Origin: Microbacterium sp. AG1240
GTDB lineage: Bacteria > Actinomycetota > Actinomycetes > Actinomycetales > Microbacteriaceae
Assembly (NCBI RefSeq): GCF_003635115.1
Contig: NZ_RBXJ01000001.1
Coordinates: forward strand, 1,116,001 to 1,180,000
Length of the DNA: 64,000 nucleotides
Reading direction: 5' to 3'
The translations under genes were made by a program, and so were the position numbers. The notes under the pieces are model-generated. The model was given only the letters and a program-made list of their open reading frames with translations, made no database searches and was not told the origin of the DNA. Below, in pieces: positions 38,189 to 46,805 of this stretch; the stretch's first letter is position 1; every line of letters starts with the position of its first letter.

Positions 38189-39145
38189 TTACGCGTGCAG
38201 CGCCTCGTTGAGGGTGACGCCGACGCCCGAGCGGACGGATGCTTCGACCGCGCCGGTGAGCGAGTTGCGTCGGAAGAGCAGCCCATCGCGACCCGAGAGG
38301 TTGGAGCCCTTCGCGGTCGGGAGGGCGCCGTCGGCGTTCGCGGGCTTGTCGGCGAGCACGATCTTCGATCCGGCGGTGACGTACAGGCCCGCCTCGACGA
38401 CGCAGTCGTCGCCGAGCGAGATGCCGATGCCCGCGTTCGCGCCGAGAAGGGTGCGGGCGCCGATCGACACGCGGTGCGACCCGCCGCCCGAGAGGGTGCC
38501 CATGATCGACGCCCCGCCGCCGATGTCGCTGCCGTCGCCCACGACGACGCCCTGCGAGATGCGGCCCTCCACCATCGAGGCGCCCAGCGTGCCCGCGTTG
38601 AAGTTGACGAAGCCCTCGTGCATCACGGTCGTGCCGGGGGAGAGGTAGGCGCCCAGGCGCACGCGCGACGCGTCGGCGATGCGGACGCCCGCCGGCGTGA
38701 CGTAGTCGAGCAGGCGGGGGAACTTGTCGAGGCCCTGCACCTGGATGCCCTCGCGCAGGAGGAACGGGCGCAGACGCGTCGCGTCGTCCGGGTGCATCGG
38801 GCCCGCGTTGGTCCACGCGACGTTGGGCAGGTGGGCGAAGATCCCCGTCAGATCGACCTCGTTGGGCATCGCGAGCCGGTGGGAGAGCGCGTGCAGGCGC
38901 AGGTAGGCATCCGCCGTCGAGGTGGGCGCAGCATCCAGGTCGACCTCGATCGCGATGACCTCGGTGGTGACCGCGCGTCGGGGGTCGGCGACAGCGAGCT
39001 GGTCGAGGGTCGCCGGCGGGATCGCCGGGTCGAGTCCGAGCGGCAGTCGCCCGAGCGCGGGTTCGGGGAACCACGCGTCGAGGACTGTGCCGCTCTCGCT
39101 CACAGTCGAAAGGCCGAATCCCCATACCCAACGGTTGTCACTCAT
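38189..39145 (-). CDS. dapD: Tetrahydrodipicolinate N-succinyltransferase
   Basis: A 318-residue left-handed beta-helix acyltransferase (actinobacterial DapD type) that succinylates tetrahydrodipicolinate with succinyl-CoA. Hexapeptide repeats are evident from about residue 150 (VRIADASRVRLGAYLSPGTTVMHEGFVNFNAGTLGASMVEGRISQGVVVGDGSDIGGGASIMGTLSGGG). The N-terminal part (NRWVWGFGLSTVSESGTVLDAWFPEP) matches the mycobacterial enzyme. Divergent from dapE; both appear to be read from leaderless transcripts. Confidence 0.95.
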   Translation of the reverse strand: MSDNRWVWGFGLSTVSESGTVLDAWFPEPALGRLPLGLDPAIPPATLDQLAVADPRRAVTTEVIAIEVDLDAAPTSTADAYLRLHALSHRLAMPNEVDLTGIFAHLPNVAWTNAGPMHPDDATRLRPFLLREGIQVQGLDKFPRLLDYVTPAGVRIADASRVRLGAYLSPGTTVMHEGFVNFNAGTLGASMVEGRISQGVVVGDGSDIGGGASIMGTLSGGGSHRVSIGARTLLGANAGIGISLGDDCVVEAGLYVTAGSKIVLADKPANADGALPTAKGSNLSGRDGLLFRRNSLTGAVEASVRSGVGVTLNEALHA

Positions 39146-39151
39146 GCTTCC

Positions 39152-39157
39152 ACGGTA
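39152..39157 (-). promoter_or_regulatory. -10 box, leaderless dapD start
   Basis: On the minus strand TACCGT, then 6 nt, then the ATG. Confidence 0.5.
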
Positions 39158-39211
39158 CTGGTCCCGCCGAGGCGGGCCGTCCTGCGGGCAGGGGGCGGTG
39201 CGAGCGGTCGG

Positions 39212-39217
39212 TAGAAT
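39212..39217 (+). promoter_or_regulatory. -10 box, leaderless dapE start
   Basis: TAGAAT followed by 6 nt and the ATG at 39224; no ribosome site. Confidence 0.6.
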
Positions 39218-39223
39218 CGGGCC

Positions 39224-40300
39224 ATGCCGGTACTCGACCTGTCATCGTCCGCGGTCGATCTCACCCGCACCATCTGCGACATCCCCAGCGTCTCCGACGA
39301 CGAGGGCGCACTGGCCGACGCGATCGCGGCCGCCGTCGCCGACCTCCCGCACCTCGAGGTCTACCGCGACGCAGACACGATCGTGGCCCGCACGAACCTC
39401 GGGCGCACCCAGCGGGTGGTGATCGCGGGGCACATCGACACGGTTCCGATCAACGCGAACCTCCCCACCCGTGCCATCGACATCGACGGTGAGCCGCACC
39501 TCTGGGGCCGCGGCACCGTCGACATGAAAGCCGGCGTGGCGGTGCAACTGAAGCTCGCGGCCGAGCTGACCGATCCGCGGGTCGACATCACCTGGATGTG
39601 GTACGACCACGAGGAGGTCGCCGCCGACCTCAACGGACTCACGCGCCTCGCCCGCACGCGGCCCGATCTGTTCGCGGGTGACTTCGCCATCCTCGGTGAG
39701 CCGTCGAACGGTCAGGTCGAGGGCGGTTGCAACGGCAACCTGCGCGCGATCGTGCGCACCAGCGGAACGCGGGCGCACAGCGCGCGGGCATGGATCGGCG
39801 ACAACGCCATCCACCGCGCAGCACCCATCCTCGGGCGCCTCGCCGAGTACCGCCCCCGCGACGTCGAGGTCGAGGGCCTCGTCTACCGCGAAGGCCTGAA
39901 CGCCGTGCGCATCGCCGGCGGCGTCGCCGGGAACGTCATCCCCGACGCGTGCGAGGTCGAGGTGAACTACCGCTTCGCTCCCAGTCGCGACGGTGAGGAG
40001 GCCTCGCGCCACATCCGCGAGGTGTTCGACGGCTTCGACGTGGAGGTCATCGACCTCGCCGAGGGGGCCCGCCCGGGCCTCGACGCGGCGCTCGCGCAGG
40101 AGTTCGTCCGCGCGGTCGGGGCGGAACCCCGCCCGAAGTACGGCTGGACCGACGTCGCACGGTTCTCGGCGATGGGAGTGCCCGCGGTGAACTTCGGGCC
40201 CGGTGACCCGAGCCTCGCCCACCACGACGAGGAGCGCGTCCCGCTGCGCCAGATCGATGACGTCGAGCGCGGACTCCGGGCGTGGCTGACGCAGTCCTGA
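39224..40300 (+). CDS. dapE: Succinyl-diaminopimelate desuccinylase
   Basis: A 358-residue M20-family zinc hydrolase that removes succinate from N-succinyl-LL-diaminopimelate. Metal-site motifs are GHIDTVP (His-x-Asp), GRGTVDMKAG (bridging Asp), WYDHEEV (Glu pair), LGEPSNGQVEGGCNGN and the final FGPGDPSLAHHDEE (His). Divergent from dapD. Its 3' end overlaps the next gene by 19 nt. Confidence 0.95.
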   Translation: MPVLDLSSSAVDLTRTICDIPSVSDDEGALADAIAAAVADLPHLEVYRDADTIVARTNLGRTQRVVIAGHIDTVPINANLPTRAIDIDGEPHLWGRGTVDMKAGVAVQLKLAAELTDPRVDITWMWYDHEEVAADLNGLTRLARTRPDLFAGDFAILGEPSNGQVEGGCNGNLRAIVRTSGTRAHSARAWIGDNAIHRAAPILGRLAEYRPRDVEVEGLVYREGLNAVRIAGGVAGNVIPDACEVEVNYRFAPSRDGEEASRHIREVFDGFDVEVIDLAEGARPGLDAALAQEFVRAVGAEPRPKYGWTDVARFSAMGVPAVNFGPGDPSLAHHDEERVPLRQIDDVERGLRAWLTQS

Positions 40301-41502
40301 CACGCGCGGGGCGCGGCTGGAGGCACCTGCCGGTCGCCGCCCGGATCGGTATCGTCTACGTGCTCGCGCGCGTCGTGACGACCCTGTTCCTGCTGCTCGC
40401 CGCCCACCTCTCGGTGCAGGGCTCGCGTTTCGGCGACGGCGCCGGGTTGGGCGACTTCGCGGTCGGGTGGGATGCGACGTGGTACTGGTTCACCGCGGTC
40501 AACGGCTACCCGGCCGATCTGCCGTTGACCGACACCGGAGCGGTCGCCGAGAACTCGTGGGCGTTCATGCCGCTGTACGCGTACGCGTCGGCCGGCCTCG
40601 GCGTACTTCTGGGGTCCTGGGGTGCCGGAGCCCTGGTGATCTCCGTGACGGCCGGGTATGGCGCATCCGTCGCCCTGTACGCCCTGATGCGCCCGCGACT
40701 CGATCGCTCCGCGGCGATGTGGGCCGTGGTGTTCTTCGCCTCGGGCCCGCTGTCGGCGCTGTTCCAGGTGGGGTACGCGGAGTCGCTCTTCCTCTTCTTC
40801 CTCCTCGTCGCGCTCTGGTGCCTACGGGAGCGACGGTACGGATGGCTGTACCTGCTGATCCCGCTCATGGGGTACACCCGGCCGGGGATCCTCGCGTTCG
40901 CCCTGCTGCTGGGTCTGTACGGCGTGTGGCGCTGGTTCCGGCGTCGGAGCGAGACGTTGCCGGTCCGCGAGATCGTCCACATCGTCGCGCTCGGAGCGCT
41001 GGCGACGGTCGTGGGCTTCTCCTGGCAGCTGATCGCGGCGGCGGTCACGGGAGACTCCGGCGCCTACCTGGCGACGGAGCTCGCGTGGCGCCGCAACTGG
41101 CTCGGTGAGACGTCGCCGCATTTCGTGCCGTTCGACGGATTCGTCCAGGCATCGGCCTTCTGGTTCCGCACCTGGGGGCTCGGCGAGATCGCGGGGTACG
41201 TCGCCCTCGTCCTGCTGGTCGTCGGACTCGCCGCGGTACTCCTCCTGCTACCCCAGGTGCGCACGCTCGGAATCGAGGTGCGCCTCTGGTCGGCCAGCTA
41301 TCTGCTCTACCTTCTCGCGGTGTTCTTCCCGCAATCGAGCATCTTCCGGTTGCTCGTTCCGCTGTCGCCTCTTTGGGGCGCTCTCGCTGTTCCGAAGTCG
41401 CCCGTCTGGCGCCTGAGCGTGCTCGCGCTCGCCCTCCTGGGGCAGTGGTGGTGGATCTACAACATGTACGCCCTGGGCAACACCTATTGGCAGATCCCCT
41501 GA
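40282..41502 (+). CDS. PIG-V/mannosyltransferase-like membrane protein
   Basis: A 406-residue protein with about ten hydrophobic segments. It resembles the PIG-V-type (COG5542) integral membrane glycosyltransferases of actinobacteria: an acidic loop after the first helix (VGWDATWYWFTAVNGYP), PLYAYASAGLG, GPLSALFQVGYAESLFLFFLLVALWCLRERRY and a final QSSIFRLLVPLSPLWG. These enzymes use polyprenyl-phosphate sugars on the outer face of the membrane. The acceptor is unknown. The GTG start lies inside dapE, so the pair is translationally coupled. Confidence 0.8.
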   Translation: MADAVLTRAGRGWRHLPVAARIGIVYVLARVVTTLFLLLAAHLSVQGSRFGDGAGLGDFAVGWDATWYWFTAVNGYPADLPLTDTGAVAENSWAFMPLYAYASAGLGVLLGSWGAGALVISVTAGYGASVALYALMRPRLDRSAAMWAVVFFASGPLSALFQVGYAESLFLFFLLVALWCLRERRYGWLYLLIPLMGYTRPGILAFALLLGLYGVWRWFRRRSETLPVREIVHIVALGALATVVGFSWQLIAAAVTGDSGAYLATELAWRRNWLGETSPHFVPFDGFVQASAFWFRTWGLGEIAGYVALVLLVVGLAAVLLLLPQVRTLGIEVRLWSASYLLYLLAVFFPQSSIFRLLVPLSPLWGALAVPKSPVWRLSVLALALLGQWWWIYNMYALGNTYWQIP

Positions 41503-41531
41503 GGCCGCCGTTATGTTGCGTTCGCTCACGA

Positions 41532-41537
41532 TAAACT
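41532..41537 (+). promoter_or_regulatory. -10 box upstream of the DUF3117 gene
   Basis: TAAACT in an AT-rich leader, 34 nt before the ATG, which has its own AAAAGGAG ribosome site. Confidence 0.5.
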
Positions 41538-41571
41538 ACTTATGCAGACCTAACGACGAAAAGGAGCCACG

Positions 41572-41742
41572 ATGGCAGCCATGAAGCCGAGAACCGGGGA
41601 CGGGCCGATGGAGGCCGTGAAGGAGGGGCGCCTCATCATCGTGCGTGTTCCGCTCGAGGGCGGCGGGCGCCTGGTCGTCTCCGTCAACGATGCGGAAGCC
41701 AAGGAGCTCTACGACGTGCTCAGCGGGGTCGTCAGCGCCTGA
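41572..41742 (+). CDS. DUF3117 small conserved protein
   Basis: A 56-residue protein beginning MAAMKPRTGDGPMEAVKEG and ending in DVLSGVVSA. It belongs to the DUF3117 family, which is nearly universal and almost invariant in actinobacteria (Rv1211 in M. tuberculosis). It has AAAAGGAG upstream, its own -10 box and a hairpin after the stop. No function is established. It is too short to be found by a length filter but conservation makes it certain to be a gene. Confidence 0.92.
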   Translation: MAAMKPRTGDGPMEAVKEGRLIIVRVPLEGGGRLVVSVNDAEAKELYDVLSGVVSA

Positions 41743-41756
41743 CGTCTCTTCCTTCA

Positions 41757-41790
41757 CGATGGCGATCGCTCTTCGGCGCGGTCGCCATCG
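41757..41790. terminator. Stem-loop after the DUF3117 gene
   Basis: CGATGGCGA (41757-41765) pairs with TCGCCATCG (41782-41790) around a GC-rich loop, between convergent genes. Confidence 0.7.
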
Positions 41791-41796
41791 CCGTTC

Positions 41797-42435
41797 TCAC
41801 GGGGTCTCGGGGAGCGTCGTGAGTTGCAGAAGACCCTCGCCCGTGATCGACAGGGCGCCGATGACCGCGGGCGACGCCTGCGTCTCCTGGATCAGGGATC
41901 GGTAGGCGGCGGTCTGAGGGTCGCGGCGCACCGGGTCGGAGACGGCGCCGCCGGCGAGCACCCGCGGGACGAGCACCGTACCTCCCGCGCGCACGAGTCG
42001 GAGGCCGTGCTCGACGTATTCGATGACGCCCTCGGGATCGGCGTCGATCAGCACGATGTCGTACGACGCCTCGTTCATGCGGGGGAGCACGTCGGAGGCC
42101 CGACCGGTGATGAAACGGGCGCGTGCGGCGGGGATCTTCGCGTCGGCGAAGGCCTGGCGCGCGGCGCCGAGGTGCTCGGGCTCGCTATCGATCGTGGTGA
42201 GGGTCGCGCCGGGTGCGCCGCGCAGGAGCCATAGGCCCGAGACGCCGCCCCCCGTGCCGACCTCGATGATGCTCCGGGCGCGGGATGCTGCGGCGATGAC
42301 CGCCATCTGAGCACCCACCGGCGCGCTCACGGGCTGGGCTCCGAGTTCGAGGGCGTGCGCGCGCGCCCGCGCGATGTGCTCGGGCTCCACCGTCGCCTCC
42401 GACACGAATCGCTGGTTCGCTTCGCTACCGCTCAT
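41797..42435 (-). CDS. O-methyltransferase, class I (Rv1220c-like)
   Basis: A 212-residue SAM-dependent methyltransferase of the catechol-OMT-like family. It has ELGAQPVSAPVGAQMAVIAAASRARSIIEVGTGGGVSGLWLL (SAM motif I), LTTIDSEPEHL (motif with acidic residue binding the ribose) and YDIVLIDADPEGVIEYVEHGLRLVRAGGTVLVPRVL. The ATG at 42435 follows GAGGAGG. In mycobacteria this gene sits next to sigE and tatB; here it is divergent from tatB with no sigE between. Substrate unknown. Confidence 0.9.
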   Translation of the reverse strand: MSGSEANQRFVSEATVEPEHIARARAHALELGAQPVSAPVGAQMAVIAAASRARSIIEVGTGGGVSGLWLLRGAPGATLTTIDSEPEHLGAARQAFADAKIPAARARFITGRASDVLPRMNEASYDIVLIDADPEGVIEYVEHGLRLVRAGGTVLVPRVLAGGAVSDPVRRDPQTAAYRSLIQETQASPAVIGALSITGEGLLQLTTLPETP

Positions 42436-42494
42436 CTCGACCTCCTCGCACAGATTACGTGGGCGAGGCACAGCACACGGGTAGGCGCGACGAC

Positions 42495-42500
42495 TACGCT
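42495..42500 (+). promoter_or_regulatory. -10 box, leaderless tatB start
   Basis: TACGCT followed by 7 nt and the ATG at 42508. Confidence 0.55.
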
Positions 42501-42507
42501 GAGACCC

Positions 42508-42885
42508 ATGTTCTTCGGGCTCACGATCGAGAAGCTGCTGCTGATCGGGGTGATCGCCGCGCTCCTCATCGGACCCGAAAGACTTCCTCGCTACGCCGAG
42601 GGGCTCGCGCGTCTGACGACCCGCGCGAAGGAGATGCTGCAAGGCGCTCGATCGCGGGTCCGTGACGAGATGGGCTCCGAGTTCGACGACGTCGACTGGC
42701 GTAAGCTCGACCCCCGTCAGTACGACCCTCGACGCATCATCCGCGAGGCTCTTCTCGACGACGCGCCGGTCGCGAGCGTGCAGGCCGCGAGCGTGGCGGC
42801 CACGATGGCCGCGGCGGGGACGGAACCGACCCGCGGGGCCTTCTCGCCCGACGTTCGCCCCCCGTTCGACTCCGAGGCGACCTGA
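42508..42885 (+). CDS. tatB: Sec-independent protein translocase subunit TatB
   Basis: A 125-residue protein with one N-terminal membrane helix (FGLTIEKLLLIGVIAALLIGPERLP), the conserved Gly-Pro hinge GPERLP, then an amphipathic helix (LARLTTRAKEMLQGARSRVRDEMG) and an acidic, flexible tail with DFDDVDWRKLDPRQYDPRRIIREALL-like composition. TatB binds twin-arginine signal peptides together with TatC. The leader-free ATG is the only sensible start. The location beside the Rv1220c-like methyltransferase matches mycobacterial tatB. Confidence 0.9.
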   Translation: MFFGLTIEKLLLIGVIAALLIGPERLPRYAEGLARLTTRAKEMLQGARSRVRDEMGSEFDDVDWRKLDPRQYDPRRIIREALLDDAPVASVQAASVAATMAAAGTEPTRGAFSPDVRPPFDSEAT

Positions 42886-42894
42886 CGGGCATAG

Positions 42895-44022
42895 TCAGCG
42901 CAGTGGTCTGAGGAACTCCCGGAGGTCGTCGGCCAGCAGCGCAGGCTCTTCGTGCGGTGCGAAGTGACCACCACGGGGCATGCGGGTGTAGCGCACGACG
43001 TCGTAGGTGCGTTCCGCCCACTCGCGCGGGGGCTGCGTGAGGTCGAACGGGAAGACCGCGACAGCCGTGGCGACGGGCACGGGCGCGACGCGCGACGTGC
43101 GACCGGTGGCGAACTCCCAGTAGGGCCGGAACGACGTCGAGATGGAGTTCGAGAACCAGTAGAGCGACGCCTGCGTGAGGAGGACGTCGTCGCTGAACCT
43201 CGATGACAGGACTCCATCGCAATCGCTCCACGCCCGGTACTTCTCCACGATCCACGCGAGGAGCCCCGCGGGGGAATCCGAGAGCGCCGGTGCGAGGCTG
43301 AGCGGCCGCGTCTGCTGCTCGTGCTCGTATCCGCCCTCCTCGTCGTGCCACCGATCCGCCGAGGCGAGATACGCCCGCTCGGCGGCGGAGAGCGTATCGG
43401 GGTCGAAGGAGAGGGGCGACGCCACCGCGAGGAGGTGTATCGCCACGACCGATTCGGGATGGGCTTGCGCGAGTCGCGACGTGATCCCGGCACCGAGGTC
43501 GCCGCCGTGCGCGGCGTAGCGATCGAAGCCGAGACAGTCGCGCATCAGCCGATGCCACAGCTCGTGGGTCTGATCGTCGTGAGACGGGCGCTGCGGCGAG
43601 AACGGGAACCCCGGGAGGGCCGGCACGATGACGGTGACCGCGTCCGCTGCGTCACCACCGTATTCGGACGGGGCGGAGAGGTGCCGGGCCAGATCGACGA
43701 GCTCGACCGCCGTGCTCGGCCATCCGTTCGTCAGGATCACCGGGAGTGCGCCGACCGTCTCGGCATCGAAGCGCAGGTAGCGCAGCGGCACCCCGTCGAG
43801 CACGACCTCCGCCCACGGCAGAGCGTTGATCTCCCGTTCGTGCGCCTCCCAGTCGTAGCCGTCCGCCCAATACGCGACGAGACGGCGCAATTCGGCCTCG
43901 TCGGTTCCGGCAGCCCACCCATCAAGAGGCCACCGAGGCGCCCATCGCGTGTTCCGGAGCCGGTCCCGAAGCTCGCTCACGTCAGCGGCCGACACGTTCG
44001 ACACACGCGCGAGGGCACTCAT
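42895..44022 (-). CDS. Epoxide hydrolase (EHN-type alpha/beta hydrolase)
   Basis: A 375-residue enzyme that would open epoxides to diols. The N-terminal EHN domain is present (VSELRDRLRNTRWAPRWPLDGWAAGTDEAELRRLVAYWADGYDWEAHEREINALPW). The nucleophile is D175 in HGGDLGAG and the catalytic His is H353 in RGGHFAPHEEP; a Tyr-bearing cap lies between. The oxyanion-region motif usually HGWPGS reads NGWPST (N99), a change from consensus. It ends 10 nt from the convergent tatB stop. It starts 37 nt after the carboxylesterase gene, so the two probably form an operon. Confidence 0.88.
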   Translation of the reverse strand: MSALARVSNVSAADVSELRDRLRNTRWAPRWPLDGWAAGTDEAELRRLVAYWADGYDWEAHEREINALPWAEVVLDGVPLRYLRFDAETVGALPVILTNGWPSTAVELVDLARHLSAPSEYGGDAADAVTVIVPALPGFPFSPQRPSHDDQTHELWHRLMRDCLGFDRYAAHGGDLGAGITSRLAQAHPESVVAIHLLAVASPLSFDPDTLSAAERAYLASADRWHDEEGGYEHEQQTRPLSLAPALSDSPAGLLAWIVEKYRAWSDCDGVLSSRFSDDVLLTQASLYWFSNSISTSFRPYWEFATGRTSRVAPVPVATAVAVFPFDLTQPPREWAERTYDVVRYTRMPRGGHFAPHEEPALLADDLREFLRPLR

Positions 44023-44059
44023 GATCGGCCTCCCCGCGGTTCCGGCCCCGCGCCGTCCC

Positions 44060-45595
44060 TCACGGGAAGGCCAGGGGAGTCGTGCCCCAGACGCTCAGGC
44101 CCTCGGCGTCGAGGTCGGCGACCGCGGCATCCGTCCTGTCGATGACGAGAGAACGGCGCTCGGGCACGGTGTACGGCTGCCACGGTGCGCTGTCGTCGTC
44201 GGCCGAGGGCACGCCGTCGACGGCGAACCCGATCCACCTCGACTGCATGCGGGTCGACACGGCCCGGCCGGTGCGCAGCCCGCCGAGCCGGAAGGTGATG
44301 TCCTTGCGCGACGTGGCGAGGTTGCCCCAGACGTAGGGCAGCTCCGTGCCGTGCGAGGCACCGATTCCGAGCAGGCGCAGAAGCGGCGTCGTCCAATCGA
44401 ACCGGTACAGGTACGTGGGCGCGACGCGGCTGTGACCCTCCGCGACCCAGACGGTGGGCATGCGGAACCCGAGGTCTCGCGAGATCGCCGGTCCGCGCGC
44501 GGGGGCCCTCAGGCCGCTGTAGGCGCCGGCGATCTCGGCGTCGGCGGGCACGTCGAGATCGGGGCGCTCGGCGCGCAGATCGGCCGTCATGGCGGCGAGG
44601 GCTTCGGTGCTCACCGGCATGAGCGGCGACTTCATGCGCGTGAACAAGGTCGCCTCGTCGCGGTTGGTGCCGATGATGAGGGGGACGGGTAGCGAGGCGC
44701 CGCGAGCGAAGACGGCGGACGGATGCTGCGGGACCAGGTCGCCGTCGACGACGGGGGCGAAAGCGAGGGTGCCCGGGTCGTCGGTCGGGACACGGGAGAA
44801 GATGTCCATGCCCGCCGAGGTGATCCGATCCGCGTCGACACCTCGAAGCGTGGCGGCGTCGGATGCGTCGATCCCCAGGTCTGCCAGCAGAGTGCGGGCG
44901 ACGTGCTCGGAGCGGTCCTGGCCGTAGACGGACGTCGCCGGGGAGCTCTCGGCGATGGCGCGGGAGAAGAGTCCGTCCGCCTCCGGCACCGTGAGCAGCG
45001 TCGTCACGATCCCGGCACCGGCCGATTCGCCGAACAGCGTGACCCGGTCGGGATCGCCGCCGAAGGCGCGGATGTTCTCCTGCACCCACCGGAGGGCTGC
45101 GATCACGTCGCGGAGCGCGGGATTCGGATCGGCGTCGTCCACAAGACGGGACAGGTCGAGGAAGCCCAGTGCGCCCACCCGGTAGGCGAGGGTCACGACG
45201 ATGACTTCGCCGGTGTGGGCGAACGACCGCCCGTTGAACATCGGCTGCGCCGTGCCGCCGAACATGTACGCGCCGCCGTGCACCCAGGCCATCACCGGCA
45301 GGTCGTCGCCCGGGCGGGCGGAATCAGGTGCCCAGACGTTCAGGAAGAGGCAGTCCTCGCTCTGCGAGACGCCGTCCGGGAACACGATGATCTGGTTCGG
45401 GGGCTGCACGGGCATGGGTCCGAACGCGGTCGCATCCGCGGGGTCGGTCCACGGATCGGGGGGCAGAGGCGCGCGCCACCGCAGCTCCCCGACGGGTGGA
45501 GCAGCGAACCGGATGCCCCGGAAGCTGCGGACCGACCCGTCGGAGGTACCCCGGACCGGCCCGTGAACGGTGTCGACGATGTCGTTGTCTGCCAC
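44060..45595 (-). CDS. Type B carboxylesterase
   Basis: A 511-residue serine esterase. It has VHGPVRGTSDGSVRSFRGIRFAAPPVGELRW, the oxyanion segment WVHGGAYMFG, the nucleophile elbow FGESAGAG, NRDEATLF and the His-bearing segment GASHGTELPYVWGN. EDCLFLNVWAP is the usual family block. No signal peptide is visible, so it is probably cytoplasmic. The GTG start at 45595 follows AGGGAAGG. Together with the epoxide hydrolase it looks like an ester/epoxide catabolic or detoxifying pair; the substrate is unknown. Confidence 0.92.
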   Translation of the reverse strand: MADNDIVDTVHGPVRGTSDGSVRSFRGIRFAAPPVGELRWRAPLPPDPWTDPADATAFGPMPVQPPNQIIVFPDGVSQSEDCLFLNVWAPDSARPGDDLPVMAWVHGGAYMFGGTAQPMFNGRSFAHTGEVIVVTLAYRVGALGFLDLSRLVDDADPNPALRDVIAALRWVQENIRAFGGDPDRVTLFGESAGAGIVTTLLTVPEADGLFSRAIAESSPATSVYGQDRSEHVARTLLADLGIDASDAATLRGVDADRITSAGMDIFSRVPTDDPGTLAFAPVVDGDLVPQHPSAVFARGASLPVPLIIGTNRDEATLFTRMKSPLMPVSTEALAAMTADLRAERPDLDVPADAEIAGAYSGLRAPARGPAISRDLGFRMPTVWVAEGHSRVAPTYLYRFDWTTPLLRLLGIGASHGTELPYVWGNLATSRKDITFRLGGLRTGRAVSTRMQSRWIGFAVDGVPSADDDSAPWQPYTVPERRSLVIDRTDAAVADLDAEGLSVWGTTPLAFP

Positions 45596-45650
45596 GCGGC
45601 ATCCTTCCCTCGGATGGCGTCAGGCTATCGGGCGCCGTCCGGTGCGCCGC

Positions 45651-46805
45651 TCAGCGGGGAGTGAAAGGCAGGCTGCGCCCCGAGAGGCCGCGGCCCTGGC
45701 GGGCGAGCGTCGCCGCCACCGCGTCGATGGCGCGAGCTGCGGGGTCGGCCGGATCGGCGACGACCACGGGGATTCCGACGTCGCCACCCGTGCGCAGCGC
45801 CGGGCTCAGCGGCACCGTGCCGAGCAGGGGGACCGTCTCACCCGTCGCGGAGAGCGCTGTGGCGACCTCCGACCCGCCCCCCGCGCCGAAGAGGTCGAGG
45901 GAGCTGCCGTCAGGGAGGGTCATCGCCGACATGGTCTCGACGACCCCGATGATCCGCTGCCCGGTCTGGCGCGCGACGAGCCCGCTGCGCACGGCGACGT
46001 CGGATGCTGCCGGCTGGGGCGTCGTGACCACGAGCACCTCCGCGTGGGGGAGCAGTTGGCCGACGGAGATCGCGACATCGCCCGTGCCGGGAGGCATGTC
46101 TAGGAGGAGGAGGTCGAGGTCGCCGAAGAAGACATCGGTGAGGAACTGCTGCACCGTGCGGTGGAGCATCGGGCCCCGCCAGGCCACGGCGCCCGCGGCG
46201 TTCTCACCGGGACGGCGGAGGAACATGCCGATCGAGATGACCTTCACGTCGTAGGCCACCGGCGGCAGCATGAGGTCGTCGATGCGGGTCGGCGCCGGCG
46301 GCAGGCCGTCGTCGTCGACCAGTCCGAGCAGGGCGGGGATCGAGAACCCGTGCACGTCGGCATCGATGAGACCCACACGCAGCCCGCGGCGCGCCAGCGC
46401 CACGGCGAGGTTCGCCGTCATCGTCGACTTGCCGACACCGCCCTTGCCGCTCGTGACGGCGATCACCCGCGTGAGGGAGTCGGGGCCGAAGGGCATCTGG
46501 CGCGCGGGCCGTCCGTCGCGCAGCTTCTCGGTCAGCGCCTTGCGCTCATCGGGGCTCATGACGCCGAGCTCGACATCGACCGCCCCGATGCCGGTGACAC
46601 CCGCCGCGGCGGCGCGCACCTCGCGCTCGATCCTGACGGCGGCCGGGCAGCCGACGATCGTGAGAGCGATGCCCACGCGGGCGAGGTCGCCCCGCACCTC
46701 GATCTCTCGCAGCATGTCGAGCTCCCCGAGGGGGCGGCGCAGTTCGGGATCGACGACACCGGCGACGGCCGAGCGCACCGCGTCGGTCAGCGCGGCGTCG
46801 CTCAC
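45651..46805 (-). CDS. mrp: Mrp/ApbC-type P-loop ATPase
   Basis: A 384-residue iron-sulfur cluster carrier-type ATPase. An N-terminal MIP18/DUF59 domain (VRSAVAGVVDPELRRPLGELDMLREI, IVGCPAAVRIEREVR) is followed by the deviant Walker A SGKGGVGKST, DADVHGFSIPALLG and LLLDMPPGTGDV. The CPxC pair that bridges the cluster in E. coli ApbC is absent: the corresponding region reads MSAMTLPDGSSLDLFGAGGG, as in actinobacterial Mrp. GTG start overlaps the stop of the DUF1003 gene. Confidence 0.92.
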   Translation of the reverse strand: MSDAALTDAVRSAVAGVVDPELRRPLGELDMLREIEVRGDLARVGIALTIVGCPAAVRIEREVRAAAAGVTGIGAVDVELGVMSPDERKALTEKLRDGRPARQMPFGPDSLTRVIAVTSGKGGVGKSTMTANLAVALARRGLRVGLIDADVHGFSIPALLGLVDDDGLPPAPTRIDDLMLPPVAYDVKVISIGMFLRRPGENAAGAVAWRGPMLHRTVQQFLTDVFFGDLDLLLLDMPPGTGDVAISVGQLLPHAEVLVVTTPQPAASDVAVRSGLVARQTGQRIIGVVETMSAMTLPDGSSLDLFGAGGGSEVATALSATGETVPLLGTVPLSPALRTGGDVGIPVVVADPADPAARAIDAVAATLARQGRGLSGRSLPFTPR

